Assembly (NCBI GenBank): GCA_029747585.1
Contig: JAPEVF010000075.1
Location: 1-64,000, forward strand
Reading direction: 5' to 3'
Length of the DNA: 64,000 bases
Source: Pleurotus djamor
Lineage: Eukaryota > Basidiomycota > Agaricomycetes > Agaricales > Pleurotaceae
A program made the position numbers and the translations under genes. Under the pieces are notes generated by a model. That model saw nothing but the letters and a program-made list of their open reading frames with translations, did no database searches and had not been told where the DNA came from. The number at the start of each line of letters is the position of its first letter. Position 1 is the first letter of the stretch. Shown here piece by piece: positions 11,552 through 24,416 of this stretch.

Positions 11552-13823
11552 CTACGTCTCTTTCTCTACTGGAGGCGGGGAATCCACATCCATCTCATGA
11601 GCACCCGACGAAATGATACGAGCCGCGGATTTCTGACTACTCGGTCCGGCGCCGTGGGTTGCACCCGTCTGCGCGGAGGCCATTATCCCAGTGAGGACAC
11701 CGTACTTGCGACCGGGAGTGGTGTCCTTGCCATTCGAACCGTTTTCCCGCTCACGATGGCTGGCGTGGTCTCGACGACCACCCTCTCCCTCGTCATCCGA
11801 ATCAGAGAGTTCGCCGTCAGCTTGTCTCCGTGAATCCAGCAGTCTCTGAGGGCGGCGCTCATCAGGGGGTATGAGCTCCTCGTCTTCGTTCGGGTCGTCC
11901 ATGACGCTGTCAATAGGGTGTGATGGAATATCTGGAGGACAGTCTCAGTGACGTTCGACTAAGGTATAACCAAAGAGACTGACCAGACATCTGCACACTT
12001 GGTGGCCCACCAATATGCCTAAGGTTCTCGAACACAATCCGTTTGACACGATCAAGATATGACCGTGTGTTCAGGTCGTCCGTATTCGATGACTTGACAT
12101 CGAGTTCATAGTCAGGTCCGAAGTATTCGTAATACTCGTTCATCGGTATTTCTGGCGACTCGTTGGTGAGTGCGAAAGCGCTGTTGAAGGGCTGACTTAC
12201 CCGGTGCGAGCTCAACACCAGCAGCCAGTCCAGTTTCGAAAGCCCATGCTCGGCTGACGTTTCGCATGGTGTAACCACCGCCTCCGAGAAGAAGTAACGG
12301 TTTGTTGAAGGATTTGACAAATTTGACACAGTTAGCATGCCCTAGAAGTTTACGTTAACTCAAAAGCCAAGTTGCGTGCAAGGGAACAGTGAATAACGAA
12401 CCTCGCATAGAGAGATTCAGACAGCCAAGTTTATCACCGGACAATGAGTCGGTACCGCATTGGAGCACAATTGCGGCTGGGTCGTATGATTCCATGACTT
12501 GTCGTATAACCTGCATTTTCATGAACCTTCTCTTCAGATCAACCGAAATTACAGAGGTACTCACTGGTTCAAACACTGTTTTGTAGTTCTCATCCGATAT
12601 GCCGTCTCGTAACGGGAAGTTCAGAGCGTAGTATTTGCCTTTCACGGCACCCAAGTCCTAGGTCATCTCCTCAGATTGGATGTTCAATATGGGTGACGTG
12701 GATGAAGAACTTACGCGTACTTCCCCAGTTCCAGGGAAGTATTCACCATACTTGTGGAAGCTGACTGTCATGACGCGATCTGTCGTGTAAAACGCTTCCT
12801 CCACGCCGTCTCCATGATGGACGTCGATGTCGATATAAAGGACGCGCTGGTGATACCTATGACAGCCCGCCTCAGCGGATGATCGAAAGTAGGGAGTGGC
12901 GAGGTTGGGGCTCACCGTAGAAGTTCAAGGATTCCCAAAACAATATCTATAAGGTTATCGTAAGCACTGAGGGCAACATGACAAAGCAACGAGAGGTGTT
13001 ACCATTTACGTAGCAGAACCCACTAGCCTCGCTTTTCTTGGCGTGATGTAGACCGCCAGCCCAATTCACCGCGATGTCGCATTTATCTCGACTTAAACGC
13101 GCTGCGCCCTCTGAAATCATACAAGAAGTGGTTAGACGCGTTATAATACCACCAAGCCGAGGGAAAACGAGTACATACCCATTGAGCCACCCGCCGATAT
13201 CGAGCAATACTCGAATAGACCATCGAATACGGGACAATCATCCCCTACGTTATCTATATCGAACGCGTTGGAATCCAGAAGCTGAGAGTAGAGGATGGGG
13301 TACGTACATTTATGCTGTTCCTTGACGAACGAGTTCATATTACTGGGCGTTATTCGACTGAGGAAGTCAACGTATTCGTCGGAATGAAACTGCGTCATCT
13401 CTCGTTTCGTAGCAGGTTTCGCTCTCTACATATCATACCATTATTTCAGTATACGAGCATTTAGTGGAATAGAAGGGTTGAGAATGTACGCACAAATATC
13501 TCCATCTTCTTATACAAACCATAATTCATCACAAGAGAATGGCACATCCGTATACGCGTGGGTTTCATCCTAACAAAANCGCAAAAAACCACCAGCATAA
13601 GCCCTCTCTCTCATATACACTTCAAGGTGAGGGTGGAATTTACGGATGCCCAGGACCATAATGAAATCCCCCGATATCAGAATCGTAGAAGTAACACTGA
13701 AACAAAACATCAACCACGAAACCCCAGGTGAATCTCGTCAGAGTTGGGAATCTAAAATAAGATTGAGAGACGTACCACACGTTTCTTGGCTTCCCCCTCT
13801 AAGGGTGTCATTTTCGCGGTCAT
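11552..13823 (-). CDS. RPD3: Class I histone deacetylase RPD3
   Basis: This is a zinc-dependent lysine deacetylase of the Rpd3/HDAC1-2 class, the catalytic subunit of Sin3-type corepressor complexes in the nucleus. About ten exons encode [16 protein letters not shown], then [18 protein letters not shown], then [19 protein letters not shown]. The catalytic core follows: [20 protein letters not shown] (the His-His pair), [17 protein letters not shown] (zinc-binding Asp and His), [19 protein letters not shown] and the glycine loop [18 protein letters not shown] with the catalytic Tyr. [11 protein letters not shown] closes the fold. The tail is acidic and disordered and ends [13 protein letters not shown]. 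No key residue is missing. One N lies in an intron near 13579. Confidence 0.95.
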
Positions 13824-14078
13824 GGTGGAGGTGGTGGGGGTGGTGGGGGAGGTAACAATGAGAGGGATCGTATGTACCTCCGACTAATCTCGGCGCTTGT
13901 GCCTGTTAGCTATTTGGAGCCACGACCCTTTCGCACGCGGCCCATGCAGAAGTCCTGGACGCCGATGATGGCCTTGCTTTGTGCGAGGTTGCTACTGCAA
14001 GTGTGGTGTGTATCGTAGATTCTGCGTAGGTATTACTTATGCACAAGATGTGTACAGTAGGGTAGATGATTTATGAAA

Positions 14079-14892
14079 CTAGATTTTGGCTTTGCCCAGT
14101 GGTGCCTCCTTTCCCTGGTGAACCAACGTCGATGGCGCAAACCCGAAGTCTTCGCTGAGAGTGATGTCCTAGGACACAAGTAAGACATTTGGGTAACGCG
14201 AAATGAAGGGATCGATGGCATACCAGTTCTCCGGCGATGACCCGAACCTGAGGACAATTCGGGTGTGATCACTGAGCGATGTAGGGAGTTCTGAGAAACG
14301 ACGTACCATGGACCAATGGTGGACACAATGTAGAGCAGCGAACCAGAGCTACCAGTCGATGAGTGTGCATTTGGAATGATCTTAGTGGTAGCTGTAGCTC
14401 ACCTCTCTGCCGAAGGTAGTTTGGAAGGTCTGAGAGTAAGGGGTGACAGCATTCAATGTCATCGGCTGCTCCATGTCAGCTTGGGGGACGGCCTGCTCAA
14501 GTACAGTGATGGTATCTGCCAGTGCCTCTTTGGCAGCAGCGATACTGGATTCCATCGGTGTGTTGCGACTCCTCACATCATAGTTCAAGATATGAGGAGA
14601 TGTGGCAGCGGCGGTGTCGACCAAAAGGACAAAGTGGTCCCGTGCATGGCGCAAGTGTTTCCCTTGATGATAGAATCGAAGATCAGGAAATGGACGACCA
14701 GAGTGCATTGGGACAAGTACCGATGGTTGAACCTGGCAAATACTTCGAGTGAACCGTCAGTTGGTCGTCTGAAGTCAAGTGGTTGTCCAGCAGATCGATG
14801 GCCTGCTTCAGCACTGTCTTGGAGACATGCAATAGTTGAATCGCTTGAGGGTCTGCGTCCGAGTTGCCGTTCAATGTAGAGTTAGGCGCCAT
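14079..14892 (-). CDS. DinB/YfiT-superfamily putative metal-binding four-helix protein
   Basis: The start at 14892 gives MAPNSTLNGNSDADPQAI, followed by a helical segment (SKTVLKQAIDLLDNHL). After the first intron comes KHLRHARDHFVLLVDTAA, then YDVRSRNTPMESSIAAAKEA, then FGRELWFAALHCVHHWSMVR and the end FGFAPSTLVHQGKEAPLGKAK. The paired histidine motifs (HLRHxxDH and LHCVHH) and the YDxRxRxTPME stretch match bacterial and fungal DinB-like proteins, whose known members bind a divalent metal through three histidines. Some act in thiol or cofactor chemistry. The substrate here is unknown. Family placement rests on these motifs only. Confidence 0.75.
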
Positions 14893-15482
14893 GTCGGCTT
14901 GAGAGCTAGAAATGATCAAAGTCATTGGAAGGGGGCTCGTAGGACGGTAAAGGAGCTGGCGACTTGGACTGACCTGCAACAATTTATGGAACAGGCAATG
15001 CGGTGAAGGCGAGGCAGCTGGTACGCGCTGCCAGCTCGGAACTTGTCATCGGAATATCAAATTGATTGCTCCAGAGAAGAGTATGTACATGAGGTCTCGT
15101 ACTGTAAAAGATGTCCCTCGACGAAATTTCGAACAGCCCAAAAGTTAAAAAGTAAGATGCCCGAACTCAAAAGTGAGGATTTTGGATCTACAAGAGCTTT
15201 ACCCTCCAAGCACGAAGGCTGGTGGGCGAAGAGACTGGGGGATTCACGGCAGAAAAAACGCTGTCGACCGTCGTCGTCGCTCTTGAATCTTGATGCAACT
15301 GTGCTCCGAAAATTGGCCAGGGGATGAGTATCAGCGCTGACGTAATGGCTTACATAACCAGAAACCTGTAAACGGTCAGATGTGTCGCTTGCGCCGGAAA
15401 AGTGCAAGTCGAATTTTTGTTTATAACCTCTGCACAAAGTCCTCCTTCCCCCTTCCTCCTTCTCCCCCTCGCTACCTCCCAG
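14893..15482. promoter_or_regulatory. Divergent intergenic region between DinB-like and succinyl-CoA ligase genes
   Basis: About 590 bp with no supported gene. A pyrimidine-rich tract at about 15441-15480 ends just before the start codon at 15483, as is common in strongly expressed fungal genes. No clear TATA box was found for the minus-strand gene. Confidence 0.45.
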
Positions 15483-17242
15483 ATGTTTTCCGCTTCACTA
15501 AGAAAAGCAGGTTCTTTGTCTCGGGTTCGCTACTTCTTTTCTGCGGCGACCACCCATTCTGACACACCGCGTAGGCTGCGTCTGCAGGTCAGAGGCGTTT
15601 CCTCTCTATCCACGAATACCAATCGGTCAAACTACTCAACTCGGTGCGCTTACTTTCGCTGCCGTTCCCCTCGATGTCCCGCTAAGATCCTTACCAGTAC
15701 GGAATACCCACCCCGAAAAGTATACCCGCAAAGTCACCCGAAGAGGCCTATGAGGTAGCGAAGAACTTTGGTACGACGCGTTTATTATCGGGCACCACGC
15801 CGTCGGATGCGCTTACACTTACTTTACAGGCCACAACGAACTTGTTATCAAAGCACAAGTGCTAGCTGGCGGACGAGGCAAGGGCAAGTTTGATAATGGT
15901 TTCCAGGGTGGTGTACATATGGTCAACAGGTATGCCTTTGCCGTCTGTCAAGCATCCCTGTTCATCAGCTAAGGCGCGCTCATGCAGCCCCGAATCTGCG
16001 AAGGAGTTTGCGAGCAAGATGATCGGCTCAAAGCTCATCACCAAGCAAACCGGCGCTGGTGGTCGTATCTGCAATGCCGTTAGTATTTTTATCTTCGTCC
16101 CGTCTTCCGCTTTATCTAACATGAATTTAGGTCATGCTTGCCGAGCGACGGGATCCTACTCATGAATACTACGTCGCCGTCCTCAACGACCGCGTCACAC
16201 AGGGTGTCGTCCTCGTTGCATCCAACCAGGGTGGAATGAACATCGAAGAGGTCGCAGCAAAGGACCCTGACGCCATCATCACCACCCCAATTAGCTACGA
16301 GAACGGTCTTAGCAAAGAAGTCGCTCTCGGAGTCGCTAAGAAACTTGGTTTCAAGGGCGAGGCTGCTCAAGACGAAGCCGCCGATATCTTCATCAACCTC
16401 TACCGTATCTTCAAGGAGAAGGATGCCACCCAAATCGAAATCAACCCAATGGCGGAAACCACGGATGGCCGCGTCCTCTGGTAAGGACATCCTTTATCCT
16501 CCCTCTCAGTTTTGCTCGCGCTATAACACCGCATATGTTCTTTTCAGTATGGATGCAAAGTTTGGTTTTGACGACAATGCGGAGTTCCGTCAAGAAGATG
16601 TCTTCGGTCTCCGGGATATTTCCCAAGAAGAACCATCGGAGGTCGAAGCTCAGAAGGCCAATTTGAATTTCATCAAACTTGATGGGAGCATTGGATGCCT
16701 CGTTAACGGTGCCGGGTTGGCTATGGCCACGATGGATGTCCTTGCACTCCATGGTGGGAACCCGGCGAACTTCCTCGATTGCGGAGGGTGAGTCTAATCA
16801 CCGTGATGGCGCGAGATACTTCACCCACTGAATTGATTGGCAGAGGTGCTACACCTGAGACTGTCAAGAAGGCCTTTGAGATTCTATTGGCTGATCCCAA
16901 GGTTAAGAGCATCTTCATCAACATCTTTGGTGGTATGACCCAAAATTCTATCTCGTCGCTTGCCGCTTTCTCACCCCGCCGCCTCAGGTATCATGCGATG
17001 CGACTACATTGCCGAGGGTGTCATCCGTGCCACGAAGGAACTTTCTCTAACCGTTCCTCTTGTCGTCAGGTTGAAGGGAACAAAGGAAGCCGAAGCCAAG
17101 CAGTAAGTTGGCATCGCTCTTCCGTGTCCGCGTCGTATTTACTCTCTCTCCCGCAAGATTGATCAAGGAATCCGGCCTCAAAATCATCGCATTCGACAGC
17201 CTGGATGAAGCCGCTGAGCGCGCCGTTCAGCTTGCCGCTTAA
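15483..17242 (+). CDS. LSC2: Succinyl-CoA ligase [ADP-forming] beta subunit, mitochondrial
   Basis: This TCA-cycle enzyme subunit makes ATP from succinyl-CoA in the mitochondrial matrix. Exon 1 gives a presequence, [20 protein letters not shown]. It is followed by [14 protein letters not shown], the standard start of the mature protein. An intron then joins to [20 protein letters not shown]. The ATP-grasp fold follows: [19 protein letters not shown] (nucleotide loop), IEINPMAE, then [15 protein letters not shown], then [41 protein letters not shown] and [16 protein letters not shown]. The end is ERAVQLAA. About nine introns are needed; all joined phases agree with the family sequence. Confidence 0.95.
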
Positions 17243-17434
17243 ATTACGCTTAGAACTCCTTGCTTGTTTACAGTTAGATGTTCCACCCATAATTTAACGT
17301 CATTCCGAATATAATGGACAGCTCATTGGGAATGCTAGTGTAATGAACATGGGGACATGAGTGAGTAAAAGTATCGTACGTGAGAATGCCGATAAAATAA
17401 AAAGGTGACAAAAAGTAAGAATGCAACAAGTGGT

Positions 17435-20400
17435 TTACCAGGGACGGGAGAAAGTCGTTGAAGGTGTTGGGGTGGGGCCGTAGTTCGGGTGGTTGCTTAT
17501 GGGATGATGTTGCATTGGTTGGTGGCCATTGTCATGTCTCATCCGAGCTGGGTCGTGAGAGTAGGGATGGTTTTGTGCGTGGGGTGTGGATGGTTGCATC
17601 ATCATCGCTGGGTTGGCGTAGTACGGATGAGCAGTGCCGGGAGCGACGACCGGGCTNGCTAGCGAGGCGTTACGACCACGGTTCTGGGCATGGTTGACGG
17701 GTTGTGGTTGGGGAGGTTGCATACCCATCACTGGCGATGCGCCATAGAGTGTGGGNGTACCAGGTGGAGGGTAAGCAGTCATATGCATAGGGTAAGGAGA
17801 GGGAGGCATCCTTCCCATCATATGATTTGGCGGCTGTCCTGGAGCGGGCGTTGCGGGTACCCAAGCATANGTGGCNTGCCCGTTNACAGTCATCCGAGCA
17901 GGGACAGGGCTCGGAGTCATTGNAGGACCGTACATCACAGGCGCAGGTGAAGGCGCCATCATCGGGGAGTAGTTGTACATTGGCCATCCTGGGCTCGGTG
18001 ATGCGGCCATGGGATAGGCATACGCAGCAGGTCGGGCGACTGGGGCGGAGGTCGTTGAAGTAGGAAGCGTCGGACGATGAGAATTCGTGTTCGACACCAC
18101 AGGTGCAGATGCGGATGTAGGGACCTGCTGNAACCCACGAATAACGTCGAATGAAGACATCTTTGGATTGGGCACAAAGGGAGGCGGTGTTTCGCCACCT
18201 TCTGACTTAACCTCTTGGAGTGTTGATGGTAGCGTCGGTAGTTCATCCTCGATCCTCTCTAATGAATTGACAGAGGGGTGACTGGGCTTCTCCGATATTT
18301 GTGTCCANAGCTCTTTCAGATGNGGNTGATCCACTCCGTCNCGTACAGGNGACTCNTTGACCGGGAAGCTGATGCTTGAGTTAGACCANAANCTNGAAGC
18401 ATGTGTAGANGGCGTCCTGGGTCCGTGTTCNCTCTGTGTAATCTTATNANCTANTCCGTTTGTGTAAAGGAACGGAGAAACATACNGAGCTNTCAGAAGC
18501 CTTACTTCCAGCCTTACTGGGAGTCATTGGCACGGAAGGAGGCCGCTCGTGATGATCNCCATTCANAACGACCCGACTTTCGTCAGGCTTGCGGTCAGAG
18601 ACAGGAACTGGCTTCTTCAACTCTGGCGAAACNTCATTGGTGAACGAGGACACATCTTCGAGTTCGCTGCCAACGGTGAAGTTCACCACGGGAGCAGAAT
18701 CGATATCCAGGACATCAACTCGAGAATCCCTATACGCAGCGACAGCGGATCCGATGGGCATCTTCCTCAGTGAGCTTCGCCGTTGGACGAGGTCCGCAGC
18801 AAGAGCAGTCTCCGTGTCGACCTTCGCGTCCGCAGGACCCACAGCAGAAGCATTGACGGCATCTGGGGGTGGTGATCGACTGGTGGTTTCGAGCTCCTGA
18901 GCGATTGTGGCAAGGGGCGACGAGATCGCAGGTTTGCGCCATGACATTGCGCTNTCTGCACCGGAGGGCTTNCCAAATGATCCGCTCAAGTTGACTTTCG
19001 CGATTGGCCTGTTACCATTTAATCGAGGGACGAACACTCGAGGCTTACCCTTAGGCTTGCCAAACAAGAGCTCCGTGATCGAGAAGTCAGGCCGTCCGCG
19101 GCCTGAAGGTGGAGGCAGAGAGGAAACGTCCGGCCAGCGAGAACCCCGACGAATTTGAAAAAGTACGCCCTTGCTAATCGGCTCTCGAGAGACAGACGTC
19201 TTCGGTAGTCGCACACGATGGACGCTCCAAGCTTTTGTGGGAGACGGTGGAGGCTCAGAGCGTGTGACAAGGGGTTCTACTTCAATATGCAGCGGTAGAA
19301 TGGTCTTAGCCGCATTATTCGAAGCTTGCACCGAGGCCAACTCTTTATGAAGTTGAGATCCATGCATACCATCAATAGCACCTTTGATCCGTAGCATAGC
19401 ATCATCGATGGCGGACATATCCTTCGAAAAGTGTGGAGTTCTGGGGGTGCGTGGCTGGCCTTGTGGTGGAATAGAATGGTTGGGGGCAGTGGGCGTAGAG
19501 GCATGAGTCAGGGAAGCGTCAAAGGTCGAAGTTCTTGGAGAAGTCAGGACTGCCTCGCTTGCAGCTGTGACTTCATGTTCGGTTGGTTTGACGGGTTCAG
19601 AAGATGGTAGGTTAGTCTTGCGTCTCCAAGGTCCAACTTCACTAGGTGCACCGGGCGACGTTATGGCAGGAACGACTGACTGCTGTGCATCGAAGAAATC
19701 GAGTGCCACAGGCCGAGTACGTTTAGGCCGCTGCTCAGATTTTTCCTCCTCTTTGGCTTCAGCAGGCTCGCTAGGTTTCTGAGGATCGACAAACTGTCCA
19801 AGGTCAGAAAAGTCCACCACTTCCATCTCTGCATTCTCAGACAGAGAGGACTCGATGTGGTGGAGAGCAGAGACGGCAGAGAATTGGGGGACAGGTGGTT
19901 TTACAGCTGTGGGCTCGACACTTGGTGTGACTTTGCTTCTCCAAGACTCTGCACGGGTAGCAGGTGTCTCAGTGGTCGGAGACGGAGGGACCTGTGATTT
20001 CCGCCTAGTGATGCCTGGTCGAGTGGAGGGAGTGAGCGACGGAGGGCGCTTTAGCGGTGCATTGTGCAGAGGCGCTGAAGTCTCAACTTCCGTGTGGCTG
20101 GATACGCTGATACCTTTGACGGCATCTTCGATAGTAGCTATGACTTCGCTTCCCTGTATGGAAGGTTAGCACGATACATACGGTTCGTCGAAGGAAAGGT
20201 CTTACCTGTACCGAGGCCTCCTGAGTCTTTTCCTGTGCTTTGACCTTAGCCGCCTCGGCCGCCTTCAACCTTTCTTCAAGCTGAGCAGCTTTCTGACGGG
20301 CACGATCCCTCTCCTTTTCTCTCTCCGCTTCTTCAGCTTGACGCCGTTGCTTCGCTCGTTCAGCGGCATCATGCATCAGATCCTTGCGTATGTTGTCGAT

Positions 20401-22560
20401 CTCTGGGCCTGCGATGACAGGGGGGAGCCCTGAGGGAGCCAAAGATGGTGTTGCATGCGAAAGTGCGGGTGAAGGTGGAACTTTCGCAGAAGTTGGAGGA
20501 TTCGCAGTGTCCCGAGAGGGAAGAGAGTGGGTTGATACTGCGGGAGAGGTTTGTGGTAGATGGGGAGGCGCCTGGCGTCGGGAATCTCTTGCATGGGCAG
20601 GAACAGGAGGAGGACCCATGTTAGACTGTCGCCGTCCTCGGAACTGCTCTCCACCAGGCTCTCTATCACGCGACGGCCCTAGTGAATCACCAAAACCTTC
20701 AGAGATACGAGGACTCCGCAAAGGGGCCTTATTGGCTTGAGGCGCATCTCGTCTTTGGTCTCTATCCCTGTAGTTATCCCTTGATCGTGGACCGGAATGG
20801 AAATCACCGCCAGACTGTTTTTGAAGTAGCTGGACATTTGCAGAAGGCTGATGTGGAGGTAAATCACGCCCTCGACGAAACTCTGATGGTGAAGTAGAAT
20901 AATCAGAGCGCTTGCTACTTGGGGGATGTTCGTGACCCGCACGGAAGTTATTACTTCCTGAATACGGTTCCAATTTATTCAATCGTTCATTGAACAAGAC
21001 TCGGGACCCTTCTGAAGGCGACTGTGGTGGATGGGATAAGATTGGAGATGCAGAGGACGGAGGCACAGGGTGTTCTCGCGATGCATGTGTTGAAGGTAAG
21101 CCACGAGCTGAAACGGCTGGTGAGGGTTTTGAACGAGGCCAACTCCGATCAAAGTCGTCAGCAAACCGATCCTCCTTGGAAACGTGAACTTCCGTGGAGG
21201 ACCGTCTGGAATGCTGCGCACCATCGATAAGGAGGGATGGTGAATGAGGGGGTGATGGGGCATGGACAGATTCGATCTTGTACTGCCGGCCGTCATTGAA
21301 CTCAATGACATTGTTCAAGAAATCATCGCCATCTTCCTCCATCTAGTGAAATCGCTGTATGAGCAAAAATATATTAGGCAGACATAATGATGTACTTACT
21401 TCGTCCCAGTGGTGTGCATTTGGATCAAGATGGACGCCTCGAAAAGTGTCAGCCTCTTCGTTACGAGCTGGTTTGCTGCTGGATATCGAAGTATCATCTT
21501 CAAAACCCTTGGCTTCAGCATTCTTAGCCTTCCTGATAGTTGCCCCTGCAGTAAGATGGTAAATGGTGAGCAGACAAGAAAGTATACCGAGCCATAGCGC
21601 ACCTTGAGCGACCTCAGCTGCGGTGGGAAAGTCAACTTGTACATTGGATTCAGAAGTCGAGTTTGTTGCGATCGCATTGACTTTTGAACCTCCCCAAACT
21701 GATTTCGACGTCTGCTTTGAGGAGAGACTCGTTGTTTGCAGCAACGCAGACCGGGGCTGTGGTTGGACGACCTTCCCAGCGTGTGAGAGCTGTGGCGCGG
21801 AGGAGGATGAAGATGATGAAGTGTTCCCTGGGCCGGTAGAGTTTGGTGGAAGGGAAGGCATAGTGCCCGGTGTTGGACTGGCGCTAGAAGCGATGGTTGG
21901 AGTAGCAGATGATGGGCGAGACCAGCCAGGTCCTGGACTGAGTGATTGGGGGGCACCGGTGAGTTTGGTCGTCACCAGCCGTGGATGTGAGGTAGTTGTA
22001 GTCATCACGGGGCGTGCTGTATAGGTGCCACAGTAGAAGTACCACAAATGCACAACGGGCCACAATTCAACAAAGAACCAAGTAGGCGAAAGTGAGTGGC
22101 CACATCCAGACGAAGAATAAGAGAAGTGCGCACCTATAGGACCGCCATTGGGTTTGTGGATGGTCGAGTTTGAGGTAGTCGTTGCAGCGCCTGAAGTCGA
22201 AGAAGTCTTCTCCAAGAACTTCTTGTTAATGTTGCTTGCGCTGAACTTCTTCGGATGCGCAGTTGCAGAGGTCGAACTACCGAGCTGAACGAGGGTTGGG
22301 CGCGCAGGAACGCTTGTAGAGGGTGTGGCGGAAATGGTGGACGATGAATCCGAAGTCGAAGGCTGCGTCTTGGGATTCTTCTCATCGTCCTCGGCGCCCA
22401 TACCCTTCGAATCCAACGAGGAAGCAACAGCATCCTTGGCCGCTGTGACCTCCGCTGTTGCAACCGCCTCCCCTCCCTGCGCCTCGCCCTTCTCTACGCT
22501 AACCTCTTGTGACCTGTTTTCAGCTGGAGGCAAGTCGGTTTTATCTTCGATATGAGCCAT
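17435..22560 (-). CDS. Very long intrinsically disordered Ser/Pro-rich protein
   Basis: The start at 22560 gives MAHIEDKTDLPPAENRSQEV. I do not recognise the family. A conserved-looking segment HPKKFSASNINKKFLEKT lies about 120 residues in. A second, acidic one (HHWDEMEEDGDDFLNNVIEF followed by NDGRQYKIE) straddles the intron near 21342. Downstream come long Arg/Ser/Pro-rich stretches, a charged predicted coiled coil (AERAKQRRQAEEAEREKERD and following, about 20220-20400), further Ser/Pro-rich sequence, and a C-terminal Pro/Tyr/Met/His-rich low-complexity tail ending PSTTFSRPW. The layout suggests an RNA-binding or translation-associated scaffold, but this is inference. Many N positions between 17656 and 18640 make that part unreliable. 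Exon borders inside 18.3-18.5 and 19.8-20.2 kb are uncertain. Confidence 0.7.
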
Positions 22561-23121
22561 AGACGCGTCGCGAGACGCAATGAATAATGCGCGTTGGTCC
22601 CGGTGTCTGTACTGAGGAGTGTATCGGGNACGAAGATTTATTCGGAGACACAGTTCAATATTGCAAATTGAGAAGAGGGTCAAACATGAACCTGGTCGTC
22701 AGCAACCCATTCATCTAGCATAATTGGGCCACGGGAAGCTCACCTTGGTGAATCCAACGGGGGTCCGTTTGGAGAGAAAATGAAGATTATTTCTCTGACG
22801 GGATAGTCAAGAGGTCAAGAATTCTGCTTCCATTTGGAGCCAAGTAAGACGGGCGCTCGTCTGACCACATGCTTTGCGCAACCACTTCCTCCATGTCTGC
22901 ACAGCTGTTCCTTGTCATTCTATGACCTGCNGATATATTTTATGTCTACCCGNCTGAGAAACACCGGAGCACGATCTCGCGGCGTTCATAGTCGGCACAC
23001 GCAACCTCATTGCCCCTGTCGATATNTGCATTGAACACAAGCGCTGGGCAGAGTCATTTCTTTCTTCCTTCTTCTTTGTTGCACCTACGATCTCAAGAGG
23101 ACCCGAGTCTTATCTTACACG
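22561..23121. promoter_or_regulatory. Divergent intergenic region between disordered-protein gene and RAD14
   Basis: About 560 bp with no supported gene. It holds three N positions and a short CT-rich stretch near 23057-23080 just upstream of RAD14. Confidence 0.4.
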
Positions 23122-24239
23122 ATGAACGGCGCTACCAGCGAGGCGTCCACCTCAGAGAGCCAACTTACCCTTGAGCAAAGCAAGCAATTTGAGCTCAACC
23201 GTCTGAAAGGTATGTGCACCGTCTACTCATCAGAATGATCCTACCAATGTCTAAGAAAAGCCAAGGCAAGCCTCCGTCAGCGCGAACAGGAGAGCTTCGC
23301 ATCGTCTTCTACGCCAAATGCTCGGGGGAAACGACCCCAAGACTCCTCGGCCCGGCAGGGGAACGCACCCCTCAAGCGCGACTCGCGTCTNGGAACATAC
23401 TTTGAATATGATCTATCGAGCATGGTTAATACCAAAGGTGGTTTCCTCGTGGACGATGGCAAGGAGGTGGACGAGAGCGTCATAAGGAAGGAGAAAGAAC
23501 GGGAAAGGCAGAGGATGATTCAGAACCTTGAACCTCGTACGTCCATCCCCCTAACCACCGTATGCCTCTGACATCGATCTGTGTAGCCGTCTACTTGGAT
23601 CCTAATTTGAATCCAAAATGTAAGGAATGTCAGTCTATGGACATTGACCACACCTTCCGAAAGGTGTTTGGTTGTCTCGTTTGCAATAAATGCAAAAACG
23701 AGAAGCCCGAGAAATATAGCTTGCTCACGAAGACGGAGTGCAAAGAAGTACGTCCAAAACTGGTTCCATTTTTCTGATTGTCCCTAACCGTACCCTTCGA
23801 TAGGATTACCTCTTAACAGACCGTAGGGACCTACCTCTACCTCCATAATATCGCATCCTCACATCATTTTCTAGCTGAACTCCGAGATCATGAAGTCATG
23901 CCACATCTCCTGAAAGCCAACCCTCACAAATCAACATTCGCTAACATGATGTTGTTCCTTCGGTATCAAGTCGAAGAATTTGCATGGAAGAAATGGGGAT
24001 CACCAGAAGGACTAGATGCTGAATACGAGCGACGTGTTGCAGACAAGAAGAAGAAAAAGAATAAGAAATTCGAGGATAGTCTAAAGGAGCTCAGGAAGAG
24101 AACGAAGGAAGGTATCTGGCAGAAGCGCAAAGACAACGAGCACAAGCANGCTTTCGGGCCTTTGGAGAAGGGGCCCGATGGGACAGCGAAGCAGATTTGT
24201 CATGAATGTGGGTTCACGGTAGAGGTGGAAGAGTTGTAA
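23122..24239 (+). CDS. RAD14: DNA repair protein Rad14/XPA homologue
   Basis: This is the damage-verification scaffold of nucleotide excision repair, acting in the nucleus with TFIIH and RPA. The start at 23122 gives MNGATSEASTSESQLTLEQS. The XPA core begins with TKGGFLVDD. It is followed by the zinc-finger region: CKECQSMDIDHTFRKVFGC with CNKCKNEKPEKYSLLTKTEC supplying the four cysteines. Then come DYLLTD, ELRDHEVMPHLLKANPH, FANMMLFLRYQVEEFAWKKW (the DNA-binding helix and Trp turn) and a lysine-rich helix. The C-terminal QICHECGFTVEVEEL is the conserved XPA end that binds TFIIH. There are about four introns. One N falls in codon HKX near 24150. Confidence 0.94.
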
Positions 24240-24416
24240 ACGCCTTTCCGTCATGCATATCTCGGTAGTAGTTGTTTGTTCGGAGAGAAGTAACGGAACC
24301 GGCTACCAACCGGCTACCAAACCTGCCTAATCACAAGCACCTCGTTGGCTCTTTATGATGGCAATGCACTCTGGGGTTAAGCCCCTTCTCCTCGTACCTC
24401 ACTTCTCTCTGCCGCC

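Noticed and set aside
22570..22683. N-terminal extension of the disordered protein to a start at 22683
   Set aside because: The extension contains an N and has no family-like sequence; the start at 22560 fits better.
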